A DNA stretch of 64,000 nucleotides from JBBIOU01 sp037443205 (lineage in GTDB: Bacteria > Bacteroidota > Bacteroidia > Flavobacteriales_D > UBA2798), in the NCBI GenBank assembly GCA_037443205.1, contig JBBIOU010000016.1, positions 11,247 through 75,246 of the forward strand. Reading direction: 5' to 3'. Positions 16,112 through 24,524 of the stretch are shown piece by piece (the stretch's first letter is position 1; the number at the start of each line of letters is the position of its first letter). A program made the position numbers and the translations under genes. The notes beneath the pieces were generated by a model that did no database searches, was not told the DNA's origin, and saw only the letters and a program-made list of their open reading frames with translations.

Positions 16112-16283
16112 ACGCTATAAATTTTAAGTTAAACATTAATTATTGTGGGCTGATTAAAGAACCACGATGCAAAGTAAAGCACGCTAAAAAAGTTTATTCG
16201 TATCTTGTACAATTACTAACGATTGTTTATGTTTGTAGTCGTTTGTAAACGTATTTTTTATTGAAATTCAAATAATTAAATCT

Positions 16284-16634
16284 ATGAAAAAAGCATGTTT
16301 AGAATGTGGTGAGGAATTTTCGGGAAGATCAGATAAGCGGTTTTGTTCAGACGCTTGCCGTAATGCATACAATAATAAATTAAACAGCGACACCACAAAT
16401 TATATGCGCAATGTAAATAATATATTGCGCAAAAACAGACGTATATTAGAATCAAAATTTACCGGAGATAAAAACAAAGTTCAGCGTGATTTATTAATAA
16501 AAGAAGGGTTTGATTTTAATTATTTTACTAACACATACACCACCCAAAAAGGAGCCACTTATTTTTACTGTTATGAAATGGGTTATTTACCTTTAGAAAA
16601 TAATTTTGTACTTATTGTAAAAAAAGAATTTTAA
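16284..16634 (+). CDS. Small protein with N-terminal zinc finger
   Basis: 116 residues. C5-LE-C8 and C22-SDA-C26 form a four-cysteine zinc knuckle of the type found in DUF2116 and related treble-clef proteins (CLECGEEFSGRSDKRFCSDACR). The rest has a basic helix (RNVNNILRKNRRILESKF) and a C-terminal segment with several aromatic residues. I do not know a function; nucleic-acid binding is plausible. It is divergent from ssb with 172 bases between the starts. Confidence 0.75.
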   Translation: MKKACLECGEEFSGRSDKRFCSDACRNAYNNKLNSDTTNYMRNVNNILRKNRRILESKFTGDKNKVQRDLLIKEGFDFNYFTNTYTTQKGATYFYCYEMGYLPLENNFVLIVKKEF

Positions 16635-16663
16635 TTATCTTTTATATATCTAAATTATTGAAT

Positions 16664-18112
16664 TTATTCCTTACTGTTTATATTAGCTCTTTGCTGCTCT
16701 TTTTCTTCAAAATTAAATATTGCCTTATCATTAGGTTGATTATATAATTCCGGTCTTAAATATTTACCTTTTTCATGTGGCTTTTTATCTAGTTCAATAG
16801 ATTTAGAAAAAGGATTTTGTTTAATCCATTCGTCATTTCTTTCGGCATATACAGTCCAAGAGATTTTTTTATTTGGAATACCACCCGATACTTTAAATAT
16901 ACCTTTTTGATTAATTTCTTCGGCAATATATAAGTTTGGCATAGAAGCACCCATCGGGGTCAGATGATAAGAAAAATTAATATTTATAGCATTAAAATAA
17001 TTTGGCAACTCAATGTAAGCATCACCATTTTCATCTAACGTTATTGTACCTCTATACATATTCAAAACTTCGGGAGATTCTAAACAGTAGTGTAGTAAGA
17101 ATTTGTTTTCCGGGTCAAAAGGATGATCGATTTGAAACGCTTTTGTACCGGTAACTGCAAAATTACCATTGCCGTATAATGCACGCCAGTTGCCTTGTCC
17201 AAACACACCATAACCCCAGTTCACGTTTGAATTAGCTAAGCCTAAAACGCCTATAGCGTCAATATTTCCTCCGCCTATATATTGTCCGTTTATGCCTATA
17301 CTATTATTGTTAGCCAAAAGAGACAATCCAACAATCCCTCTGGTTCCGCTGCTTTGCCCCCAAATAGCAGAGTGTGTTGTACCCGCATTAGTTGATTGAT
17401 TAGTTGCGAATAAAGTAATTGCTGTTCCTGTTGTATTGAGTGTTTGAAACTCTCCTGCTCTACCCGTACCGGTTGCAGTATTCGATGCAATCAGATTGCC
17501 ACCAGTGGAATTATGAACACTTACTATCGAAAATCCGGTGGAAGTGTTTTGTGAATATACTCCTGCTCCGCTTCCGGTAGCATAAGCATTTACTGCGTAA
17601 TTAGTTCCGGCTGCATAGCTCGAAAAAATATCTCCTGCAAATGGTGCCGCATTATTAACCACAAACTGACCATTTGCTAATAATCTCATCCTTTCGGTAT
17701 TGTTTGTTCTAAAAACGAATGCTTGATTATCAGTAGTTCCTATAAAGTTATTTGTAGGATTGGTACCGGCATTCCCTGTAGTTAACCATGCTGTATTACC
17801 ATTTAATAGCCTTTGCCATGATGTGCCATCCCAGTAATAATAGCCGGGAGTAACATTATTGGGAGCGACACCTGCTGTTGCTGTATTATAAACCAATAAG
17901 CTATTTGCTATACCTGCACCAATTGGAGCATTACTGTTTGTTGCCGTAAGTGCTACCCTCGGAATAAGCAAACCTCTGTTTGTAGCATCCACATCCAGCA
18001 TGGCACTTGCGTTTGGCGCAGCACCGGTTGCATTGATGCCTACATTTTGCGAGTTAACGACTAGGGTTATAAAATATGATAAAATTAATGTAAAATATTT
18101 TTGATTGTTCAT
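16664..18112 (-). CDS. Secreted tail-fibre-like protein with conserved Bacteroidota N-terminal leader
   Basis: 482 residues. A signal peptide ends near VVNSQ-22, followed by NVGINATGAAPNASAMLDVD, a leader seen in many secreted Bacteroidota proteins. The middle (residues 90-310) is a Gly/Asn/Thr-rich repeat region. Residues about 320-450 (KAFQIDHPFDPENKFLLHYC, YIAEEINQKGIFKVSGGIPN) are a C-terminal domain I have seen in similar fibre-like proteins. No T9SS domain is present. Its leader shares 71 identical bases with the gene at 18576. Probably surface-exposed; function unknown. Last gene of a four-gene minus-strand run. Confidence 0.75.
   Translation of the reverse strand: MNNQKYFTLILSYFITLVVNSQNVGINATGAAPNASAMLDVDATNRGLLIPRVALTATNSNAPIGAGIANSLLVYNTATAGVAPNNVTPGYYYWDGTSWQRLLNGNTAWLTTGNAGTNPTNNFIGTTDNQAFVFRTNNTERMRLLANGQFVVNNAAPFAGDIFSSYAAGTNYAVNAYATGSGAGVYSQNTSTGFSIVSVHNSTGGNLIASNTATGTGRAGEFQTLNTTGTAITLFATNQSTNAGTTHSAIWGQSSGTRGIVGLSLLANNNSIGINGQYIGGGNIDAIGVLGLANSNVNWGYGVFGQGNWRALYGNGNFAVTGTKAFQIDHPFDPENKFLLHYCLESPEVLNMYRGTITLDENGDAYIELPNYFNAININFSYHLTPMGASMPNLYIAEEINQKGIFKVSGGIPNKKISWTVYAERNDEWIKQNPFSKSIELDKKPHEKGKYLRPELYNQPNDKAIFNFEEKEQQRANINSKE
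17979..18049 (-). repeat. 71-bp identical segment, copy 1
   Basis: Identical base for base to 19069-19139. Encodes the leader segment ending MLDVDAT in two different proteins. Surrounding sequence is diverged. Confidence 0.95.
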
Positions 18113-18169
18113 ATTGCTCGATTATTAAATATATACAATTAATTAATATATTTTGTTTTAGCAAAAAAT

Positions 18170-18559
18170 TTACTTCTTATCAGGGTCTGATTCATATTTT
18201 GATTTTCTTCTAAGCTGTTTATCCAACATGATTAGTCTTTCTTTTTCAATTTCAATAATTTGCTGCCAGCTTGGAGTTTGAGAATCTAATAAATTTTGCA
18301 ACACCAGTTTTAACGAAGCTATTTTTAATGCATCAGTTTCAGGTATATCATTTACTTCAACCGAAATAATTACCAGATTTTCTTTAAAAGATTTAATAAT
18401 AATATTTGCCAGCGCTTCTGCCTGAGGCGTAGAATACTCAAAATAAACCTGATCCAGATAATCTGTTAATATTTTTTTTCTAAGTTTCTCATCATCTGAC
18501 AATTGTGCGGTAGCACTTAAGACAGAAAAAACTAAAAATAATAAAACTGCTTTTTTCAT
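18170..18559 (-). CDS. Small exported protein of unknown function
   Basis: 129 residues with a signal peptide (MKKAVLLFLVFSVLSATAQ). The mature part is helical and charged, with a likely amphipathic helix at ETDALKIASLKLVLQNLL and a basic/acidic C-terminus (RRKSKYESDPDKK). I recognise no family. It lies 16 bases downstream of the 206-residue gene and 57 bases upstream of the 482-residue gene, all on the minus strand, so the group is probably one transcription unit. Confidence 0.65.
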   Translation of the reverse strand: MKKAVLLFLVFSVLSATAQLSDDEKLRKKILTDYLDQVYFEYSTPQAEALANIIIKSFKENLVIISVEVNDIPETDALKIASLKLVLQNLLDSQTPSWQQIIEIEKERLIMLDKQLRRKSKYESDPDKK

Positions 18560-18575
18560 ATCAATACAATTAATT

Positions 18576-19196
18576 TTATTTCTTGATAATTGCTACAAGG
18601 TTATGTCCATAAATAAAAGAGATTGTACCTGCGCCCATGTAGTAGCGTATTTCATAATTGTGCGTACCTGCTCCGGGCAGATCAACCCAGGTTGCTTTAA
18701 TGCTATTATCAGCATTATTTACTGAATATTTAGCAATTTCATGTATTCTTACCCCGTTTCTGAAAATACATAATGCTACATAACTCGTAGTCAATCCTTT
18801 TGCATAATCAAATTCTGCTTCTAAAAGCACCTGATCATTAGCGGCTGTTGTTACGGTTAATGTTCTAAGAAATGTTGTGGCACCGGTATATAATGTTGTA
18901 GATTCACCATATACTAATTCATTATCGCAAAGTGATTTCCAACTTGCGGTAGCCGTAGAATATATATAATGACATCTTAAATCGGTATCAAACACCATTA
19001 ATCCGTTGGCGGGTGTGGCAATAGCTAAACGCTGGGCAGTTGTCATACGAGGTGTAAGAAAGCCTTTATTTGTAGCATCCACATCCAGCATGGCACTTGC
19101 GTTTGGCGCAGCACCGGTTGCATTGATGCCTACATTTTGTGAATAAAGTACGTTTGCAAAAAAGAGTACAAATACAAATAATATTATTTTTTTCAT
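18576..19196 (-). CDS. Secreted protein sharing the NVGINATG leader
   Basis: 206 residues. Signal peptide to about LYSQ-20, then the same NVGINATGAAPNASAMLDVD leader as the 482-residue protein, then GFLTPRMTTAQRLAI and a segment ending LRCHYIYSTATASWKSLCDN. The C-terminal 120 residues form a predicted beta-sandwich (LLEAEFDYAKG, YEIRYYMGAG) like small jelly-roll domains. Three bases separate it from the stop of the 418-residue gene upstream. Function unknown. Confidence 0.7.
   Translation of the reverse strand: MKKIILFVFVLFFANVLYSQNVGINATGAAPNASAMLDVDATNKGFLTPRMTTAQRLAIATPANGLMVFDTDLRCHYIYSTATASWKSLCDNELVYGESTTLYTGATTFLRTLTVTTAANDQVLLEAEFDYAKGLTTSYVALCIFRNGVRIHEIAKYSVNNADNSIKATWVDLPGAGTHNYEIRYYMGAGTISFIYGHNLVAIIKK
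19069..19139 (-). repeat. 71-bp identical segment, copy 2
   Basis: Direct repeat of 17979-18049, 1090 bases apart, same orientation. Both fall in the same reading frame at the same place in their proteins. Confidence 0.95.
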
Positions 19197-19199
19197 ATG

Positions 19200-20456
19200 C
19201 TATTTATTTAGGTAGTTTTTTAAAGTAATTTGTTCGCCCGTTTCTGAAGTTATCTGTAAAAAATATAGTGCCGTTGCTATGTTTTGTATCGGTAACTGCA
19301 AGGTATTATTTCCTGCTTGCATCATTTGGGTATGCGATAAAATATGTTTTCCGGAGGCATCAAACAAATTAAATTTTATTTGCTGTGATGATAAGACCTG
19401 CACATTAACATTTATACCATCATTAACGGGTACAGACCATGCTGTAAAAGTATTTTGGCTATTACATTCGGCCACTGTTAATGGAAATACATTGATATGC
19501 CCGTTAAAATCAGTTTGTGTAAGCTTGTAATAAACTGGCGAAGCATTATCATAGTCTATAACTTGATAATTTGTAATTATTGACGAATTGCCTGCCGCTG
19601 GAATTTGTTTAAAAAATTGAAAATTTATACCATCGTAGCTTTTTTCGATAGTAAAATAATTGCTATTGTTTTCTGAGGCGGTTTGCCAACTTATTAATTT
19701 ATGATTTTGTTTGCAATCAGCTTCAAATGATGTTAATTCAATTGGTAGAGGTGAGGTAAGATCAACCAGTGTCCATGAACGATAAAAATCTGCAGGTGTT
19801 ACGGATACAGCATTAACTACATTAGTAACCGTATTAATGGCACCGATTGGTAGTAAATCCCCCCACTGGCCTGTGGTATAATTAAACCGCTGCGCCCTGA
19901 GATTTGCCTCAATGATGGTATTGCCCGCGGGAGTATGTTCTGCATCTATATAGGTAAATGAAATGGTAGGTGTAGGACGAGTTGTATAACCGTTGGCATC
20001 TATTATCCAAAAACGGTCAATTACATAGGCCGAATTGTTAAATGTACCGGTCCAGTAATCAAACATGTGGGTAACATCACTTGGTCTGTATGTGTTATTA
20101 TCCCAGTTAGGCCCCGGATATGTTGAAAAATCTATTCTGCCCGCTCCGGCTCCGGCTGCGGCTAAGGTAAGTGATAAAGGAAACTTAACTCCGGTTAGTG
20201 TTGTAAAGGGAATGGTATAGGTACCTGTATTAGTTCCTATCATCCATCGTAATCGGTTATTTTCTGCCTCGGTAACTATGTTAGCTCCCGTACCTGTTAC
20301 GGTTATTGCGTTTGCATTGCCGTTTTCAAGCACCACCCATGCTCCGTTGTTTATTCGAACATAAGCATTATTATTAATAACCATACGCGCTGCCTGACTA
20401 TAAACATTTACAGTTGCATATAACAATAATATTAAGCTGAGTAATTTTTGTTGCAT
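19200..20456 (-). CDS. T9SS-secreted surface protein
   Basis: 418 residues. Signal peptide ends at VNVYSQ. Residues about 235-300 carry the ELTSFEADCKQNHKLISWQT / NYFTIEKSYDGINFQFF module that commonly precedes sorting domains in Bacteroidota, and the last 80 residues (KFNLFDASGKHILSH to TLKNYLNK) are a T9SS type A sorting domain. The N-terminal half is a predicted beta-rich region without a recognised catalytic motif. It is the first gene of the four-gene secreted cassette running down to 16664. Confidence 0.8.
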   Translation of the reverse strand: MQQKLLSLILLLYATVNVYSQAARMVINNNAYVRINNGAWVVLENGNANAITVTGTGANIVTEAENNRLRWMIGTNTGTYTIPFTTLTGVKFPLSLTLAAAGAGAGRIDFSTYPGPNWDNNTYRPSDVTHMFDYWTGTFNNSAYVIDRFWIIDANGYTTRPTPTISFTYIDAEHTPAGNTIIEANLRAQRFNYTTGQWGDLLPIGAINTVTNVVNAVSVTPADFYRSWTLVDLTSPLPIELTSFEADCKQNHKLISWQTASENNSNYFTIEKSYDGINFQFFKQIPAAGNSSIITNYQVIDYDNASPVYYKLTQTDFNGHINVFPLTVAECNSQNTFTAWSVPVNDGINVNVQVLSSQQIKFNLFDASGKHILSHTQMMQAGNNTLQLPIQNIATALYFLQITSETGEQITLKNYLNK

Positions 20457-20487
20457 AATAAACCTTATTCTAAGTGATTAGACGTAT

Positions 20488-20495
20488 CAAAGTTA
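20488..20495 (-). promoter_or_regulatory. -7 promoter element for the secreted-protein cassette
   Basis: Minus strand TAACTTTG, 31 bases before the ATG at 20456. Confidence 0.5.
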
Positions 20496-20564
20496 GAAAA
20501 GTTGCTTAAATAAAAAAAAATATTAAAAAAATTATCTCATTTGTTAAAAATCGTATTGTGGGCT

Positions 20565-20753
20565 TTATTTTTTTACAATCGATTTAATTTTATAAACCTC
20601 GCCTGTTAGTTGGTTTTTTACTGCAAGATAATATAACCCTTTTGAAAAGGCCTCTGTGTATATTAACTCGGTTTTAGACTGTATGGCTTGTGTATAACAT
20701 ATTCTACCTAATACATCCGTAATTTCAATAATTAAATCTAAATAAAGTAATTT
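20565..20753 (-). pseudogene. Remnant of a T9SS type A sorting domain
   Basis: The minus strand codes for about 62 residues reading LIIEITDVLGRICYTQAI, SKGLYYLAVKNQLTGEVYKI and SIVKK-stop, an evident C-terminal sorting domain. The frame is closed by a TAA at 20754-20756 just upstream, and no signal peptide, start codon or cargo domain precedes it. It fills most of the 366-base gap between the secreted cassette and glyS. Most likely the tail of a deleted secreted-protein gene. Confidence 0.8.
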
Positions 20754-20822
20754 TTAGCCTATATTAAAAGGCAAAAAATTTTTTTAACAAAAAAACCAAT
20801 ATAGTTAAATTTAATACGCTTT

Positions 20823-22337
20823 TTAGTGTTTTTTAAAAAGAGTATGTAATTGCTCGGGTAAAATACGTTCCTGAAGCATCGTGTCTCTGTATCTTAGGGT
20901 TACAGTATTATCTTCTAATGTTTGATGATCTACTGTTATACAATATGGAGTACCTATGGCATCTTGTCTTCTGTATCGCTTACCTATAGAATCAGCATCA
21001 TCGTATTGACAGATAATTTCGTTGCGCAGCTGTTTTGCTATTTTTTGGGCTATTTCGGGTAAACCATCTTTTTTTACCAAAGGTAAAACGGCTGCTTTTA
21101 CCGGTGCTAATAAAGCAGGTATTTTCAAAACTACTCTTGTTGTGCCATCCGGTAATTTTTCCTCGTTATAGGCATAACTTAATACGGCTAGAAACATCCT
21201 GTCTAAACCGATAGAGGTTTCTATCACATAAGGAACATAACTTTGGTTCAGCTCCGGATCAAAATATTGCAGTTTTTTACCCGAGTATTTTTCGTGGTTG
21301 CTTAAATCGTAATCGGTTCTTGAATGGATGCCTTCCAGTTCTTTAAATCCCATCGGAAAATTAAATTCTATATCGCAGGCTGCATTAGCATAATGTGCTA
21401 ATTTAATATGGTCATGAAAACGGTAATTTTCATCACCCATACCCAATGCTTTGTGCCATTTCATACGTTCTTCTTTCCAGTAATGGTACCATTCTAATTC
21501 TGTTCCGGGTCGCACAAAAAACTGCATCTCCATTTGTTCAAATTCGCGCATGCGAAAGATGAACTGACGGGCTACTATTTCATTGCGAAAAGCCTTGCCT
21601 GTTTGAGCTATTCCAAAGGGTATTTTCATGCGCCCTGTTTTTTGCACGTTCAAAAAATTTACAAAAATTCCTTGTGCTGTTTCGGGGCGTAGATATATGG
21701 TAGAAGATTCTCCGGCCACACTACCCAGTTCGGTGGCAAACATTAAATTAAATTGGCGTACTTCTGTCCAGTTTTTAGTGCCTGATACCGGACAAACTAT
21801 TTCCAGGTCAATAATTAATTGCCTTAAATCGTCCAGATTTCCACTTTCCAGGGCATTGCGCATTCTATCCTGAATGTTTTTAATTTTTTCGTTGTTGCGC
21901 AATATGTTGGGATTTGTTTGGATAAAAAGCGTTTGCTGAAAATTTTCACCAAATTTTTTTGCTGCCTTTTCTATTTCTTTGTTATTTTTTTGCCGTATTT
22001 TTTCAATATGTTCTTCTATTAGCACATCAGCCCGGTAACGTTTTTTAGAATCTTTATTGTCTATCAGCGGGTCGTTAAATGCATCTACGTGTCCGGAGGC
22101 TTTCCACGTAGTAGGATGCATAAAAATTGCCGCATCAATACCCACTATATTTTCGTGCATTTGCACCATACTTTTCCACCAATATTGACGTATATTATTT
22201 TTTAGTTCTACGCCTAACTGACCATAATCGTAGGTAGCAGAAAGCCCGTCATAAATTTCACTGCTCGGAAAAACAAAACCATATTCTTTACAATGACTAA
22301 TGATGTTTTTTAATTTATCTTCTTGTGTTGCACTCAT
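20823..22337 (-). CDS. glyS: Glycyl-tRNA synthetase, homodimeric type
   Basis: 504 residues, class II. It charges tRNA-Gly with glycine. The N-terminal CKEYGFVFPSSEIYDGLSATYDYG, the RPETAQGIFVNF motif, the RNEIVARQFIFRMREFEQMEMQFF motif 2 region, and ETSIGLDRMFLAVL motif 3 are all present, as is the C-terminal anticodon-binding domain (from about 410). It is divergent from the DUF3109 gene with only 33 bases between start codons; its -7 element ends 4 bases before the ATG. Confidence 0.97.
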   Translation of the reverse strand: MSATQEDKLKNIISHCKEYGFVFPSSEIYDGLSATYDYGQLGVELKNNIRQYWWKSMVQMHENIVGIDAAIFMHPTTWKASGHVDAFNDPLIDNKDSKKRYRADVLIEEHIEKIRQKNNKEIEKAAKKFGENFQQTLFIQTNPNILRNNEKIKNIQDRMRNALESGNLDDLRQLIIDLEIVCPVSGTKNWTEVRQFNLMFATELGSVAGESSTIYLRPETAQGIFVNFLNVQKTGRMKIPFGIAQTGKAFRNEIVARQFIFRMREFEQMEMQFFVRPGTELEWYHYWKEERMKWHKALGMGDENYRFHDHIKLAHYANAACDIEFNFPMGFKELEGIHSRTDYDLSNHEKYSGKKLQYFDPELNQSYVPYVIETSIGLDRMFLAVLSYAYNEEKLPDGTTRVVLKIPALLAPVKAAVLPLVKKDGLPEIAQKIAKQLRNEIICQYDDADSIGKRYRRQDAIGTPYCITVDHQTLEDNTVTLRYRDTMLQERILPEQLHTLFKKH

Positions 22338-22341
22338 GGCA

Positions 22342-22349
22342 CAAAACTA
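22342..22349 (-). promoter_or_regulatory. -7 promoter element 4 nt before the glyS ATG
   Basis: Minus strand TAGTTTTG, then TGCC, then ATG. A TTTTG (minus strand, 22371 to 22367) with a 17-base spacer is a candidate -33 element and overlaps the start codon of the divergent gene. Confidence 0.65.
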
Positions 22350-22358
22350 CATAAAAAC

Positions 22359-22366
22359 TACATTTG
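22359..22366 (+). promoter_or_regulatory. -7 promoter element 4 nt before the DUF3109 ATG
   Basis: TACATTTG, then CAAA, then ATG at 22371. It faces the glyS promoter, so both polymerase footprints overlap within 33 bases. Confidence 0.65.
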
Positions 22367-22370
22367 CAAA

Positions 22371-22955
22371 ATGATACAAATTGACGATAAATTGATTGCG
22401 GATGACATTTTACAAAAAAAATTTGTCTGCGACCTGGCCAAATGCAAAGGAGCCTGCTGCATAGAAGGCGATTCGGGTGCTCCGCTGGAGGAAGAAGAGA
22501 CTGCCTTATTAGAAGCTATTTACCCTAAAGTAGAACCATATCTCAGGCCGGAAGGAAAGCACGCTATTAAACACCAAGGTACTTTTGTAGTTGATTTTGA
22601 CGGAGAATATGTTACTCCTTTGATTAATGGTAAAGAATGTGCTTATGTGGTCTTTGATAAAAATAGTAATACCGCCCAATGTGCTATTGAATTGGCTTAT
22701 AATGATAAAAAAATAAAGTTTAAAAAACCCATCAGTTGCCATTTATATCCTATCAGGGTTACAAAAACAAAAACAGGCTATATACTAAACTATCACGAAT
22801 GGAAAATATGTAAAGCCGCCTGTAAACTTGGCGATAATTTAAAGATTTACGTGTATGAGTTTTTAAAAGAACCGCTTATCAGAAAATTCGGAAAACGATT
22901 TTACAATAAAATACAACTGAGCAAAAAATTATGGGATAAAACTAACGGTTTATAA
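22371..22955 (+). CDS. DUF3109 family cysteine-rich protein
   Basis: 194 residues from the ATG at 22371; a longer frame exists upstream but would include the promoter and the glyS start. Cysteines are clustered in CDLAKCKGACCIEGD, in NGKECAYVVFD and at AQCAIELAY, PISCHLYPI and WKICKAACKLG. The pattern recalls the YkgJ-like zinc/iron-cluster families and is typical of DUF3109. Role unknown; metal binding is likely. Its stop overlaps the end of the convergent Asp-box protein gene by 14 bases. Confidence 0.8.
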   Translation: MIQIDDKLIADDILQKKFVCDLAKCKGACCIEGDSGAPLEEEETALLEAIYPKVEPYLRPEGKHAIKHQGTFVVDFDGEYVTPLINGKECAYVVFDKNSNTAQCAIELAYNDKKIKFKKPISCHLYPIRVTKTKTGYILNYHEWKICKAACKLGDNLKIYVYEFLKEPLIRKFGKRFYNKIQLSKKLWDKTNGL

Positions 22956-24429
22956 CTAATTTTTTTCTGATTTCTTTACCTTGATTTTCTATACTCAAAT
23001 AATATATTCCTGCTGTTAAATCAGAAAAATCATAGTACTTTTTATACCCGCCTGGTTGTACCGCATAACTTTCTTTAAACACTACCATACCTATTGAATT
23101 ATATAAATTGATATTTACTTCTTTATCTCTGCTAAAATTATATTCTACATTTATCTCCCCTTGCGTTGGATTAGGATACACGGTAATGTTATTTTCATTA
23201 AAATCTATGTTATTGTTACCTAGTGTTTGCCCTGAGTATTCAATCGTCATCTCATAGATTACACCTTTTATACCGTTACCAACTTCCGCATAATAAACTA
23301 TCATCACTTTATGGGTATCTAATTCTATTATACCGGGATATCCACATTCGGCAATGCAGTTTTCAACCAATATAGGCTGGCTCCAGGTTATGCCATCATC
23401 AATAGAATATATAAAAGAGGTGTTCTGGAAGGAAAACTGATAATTGGGTATCAACCTGAATGCTGAAATCAATATCCCTTTGCTGGTTTTGTATAAGTAG
23501 GGAGCCTGTGCAGCATTTAATTGTAATGATTGTGGTGTAGTCCAGGTATCTCCAGCGTCATAAGAGTACGATTGCAGCAAAGGGCCTATTCCTGATGGAT
23601 TACAGGTATCGGTAGATGAACGTATGTGCATAATCAATTTACCATTGCCTAAATCACAAATACTTGGCTCTGACAGCCAAATATCAGGATAAACATTTTC
23701 ATTAATCACACGGTAGGTCCATGATAAACCATAATCATCGCTTTCGTGTATATACAATCTGTACTTATCGGATGCAAAACAAAAAGGCGGACTATTACTG
23801 GTTGTTGCCATTAAGTTTCCGCCATAAGATGGATACATTAATTTTCCATAGGAATTTATTGCATGCGAAGAACCTGCAAAATTTTTTATCGGCAAGCCTT
23901 GTGTATCGTAATAAGTATAATTTGCATAACTATATCCGGCAGGAAGTTGAAGCATGGTTGTATCTAAGGCAATGGGCTGAGTAAATGTGATACCGTTATC
24001 AAATGATAAAACATAATACAACTTATACATAGGCGGTGATGGAGGATAAGCATATAAATTACCCGGAAGCCATTTGTAATATATAGACATAATAGTTCCG
24101 TCAGGCAAACGAAATACAGAAGGGTCTCTGTCATCAGTGGCCATATCGTCTATTGCAGTTGTTACCGTTGTCCAATGCAAGCCATCAGCAGAACCTTTTT
24201 GTTTTACAATCTTACCGTCTATACCCGAATGACCACTTCCGATTCTATAGAGAATCAAAAGGCTGTCATCCGCTGTTTTGCATATATCAGGAAAGGCATA
24301 ATGATACCCTGAAGATATGGTAACACTTTCTAAAAATTGAAAATCAACAAAAACTATCGAATCACTTCGATGATTTTGGCAAAGTGCAAAACCTGAATTT
24401 AATAGAAATAATATATATAAACACCTCAT
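22942..24429 (-). CDS. T9SS-secreted Asp-box (BNR) sialidase-like protein
   Basis: 495 residues. The signal peptide ends near FALCQ-18. Four Asp-box motifs of the S-x-D-x-G-x-x-W/F form are seen (SFDNGITF, SDDYGLSW, SYDAGDTW and SIDDGITW), together with ILYRIGSGHSG and RDPSVFRLPDG, indicating a six-bladed sialidase-type propeller. The last 80 residues (VYPNPTQGEINVEY to KKLVINR) are a T9SS type A sorting domain. Sialidase activity is not certain, since Asp boxes also occur in non-enzymatic propellers. Converges on DUF3109. Confidence 0.82.
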   Translation of the reverse strand: MRCLYILFLLNSGFALCQNHRSDSIVFVDFQFLESVTISSGYHYAFPDICKTADDSLLILYRIGSGHSGIDGKIVKQKGSADGLHWTTVTTAIDDMATDDRDPSVFRLPDGTIMSIYYKWLPGNLYAYPPSPPMYKLYYVLSFDNGITFTQPIALDTTMLQLPAGYSYANYTYYDTQGLPIKNFAGSSHAINSYGKLMYPSYGGNLMATTSNSPPFCFASDKYRLYIHESDDYGLSWTYRVINENVYPDIWLSEPSICDLGNGKLIMHIRSSTDTCNPSGIGPLLQSYSYDAGDTWTTPQSLQLNAAQAPYLYKTSKGILISAFRLIPNYQFSFQNTSFIYSIDDGITWSQPILVENCIAECGYPGIIELDTHKVMIVYYAEVGNGIKGVIYEMTIEYSGQTLGNNNIDFNENNITVYPNPTQGEINVEYNFSRDKEVNINLYNSIGMVVFKESYAVQPGGYKKYYDFSDLTAGIYYLSIENQGKEIRKKLVINR

Positions 24430-24447
24430 TAATTAATATGTTTTATA

Positions 24448-24455
24448 CAAATTTA
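24448..24455 (-). promoter_or_regulatory. -7 promoter element for the Asp-box protein
   Basis: Minus strand TAAATTTG, 18 bases before the ATG at 24429. Confidence 0.5.
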
Positions 24456-24472
24456 TACAAATTGTGATAATA

Positions 24473-24491
24473 AAAAAGCAGCCTGCTTTTT
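24473..24491 (-). terminator. Rho-independent terminator after the DUF3108 gene
   Basis: AAAAAGCA/TGCTTTTT 8-bp stem with a GCC loop; on the minus strand it ends in six T residues. It separates the DUF3108 gene from the Asp-box gene. Confidence 0.7.
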
Positions 24492-24524
24492 AGAGGCTGT
24501 AAAAAAAGTATGTAACAACAATGT

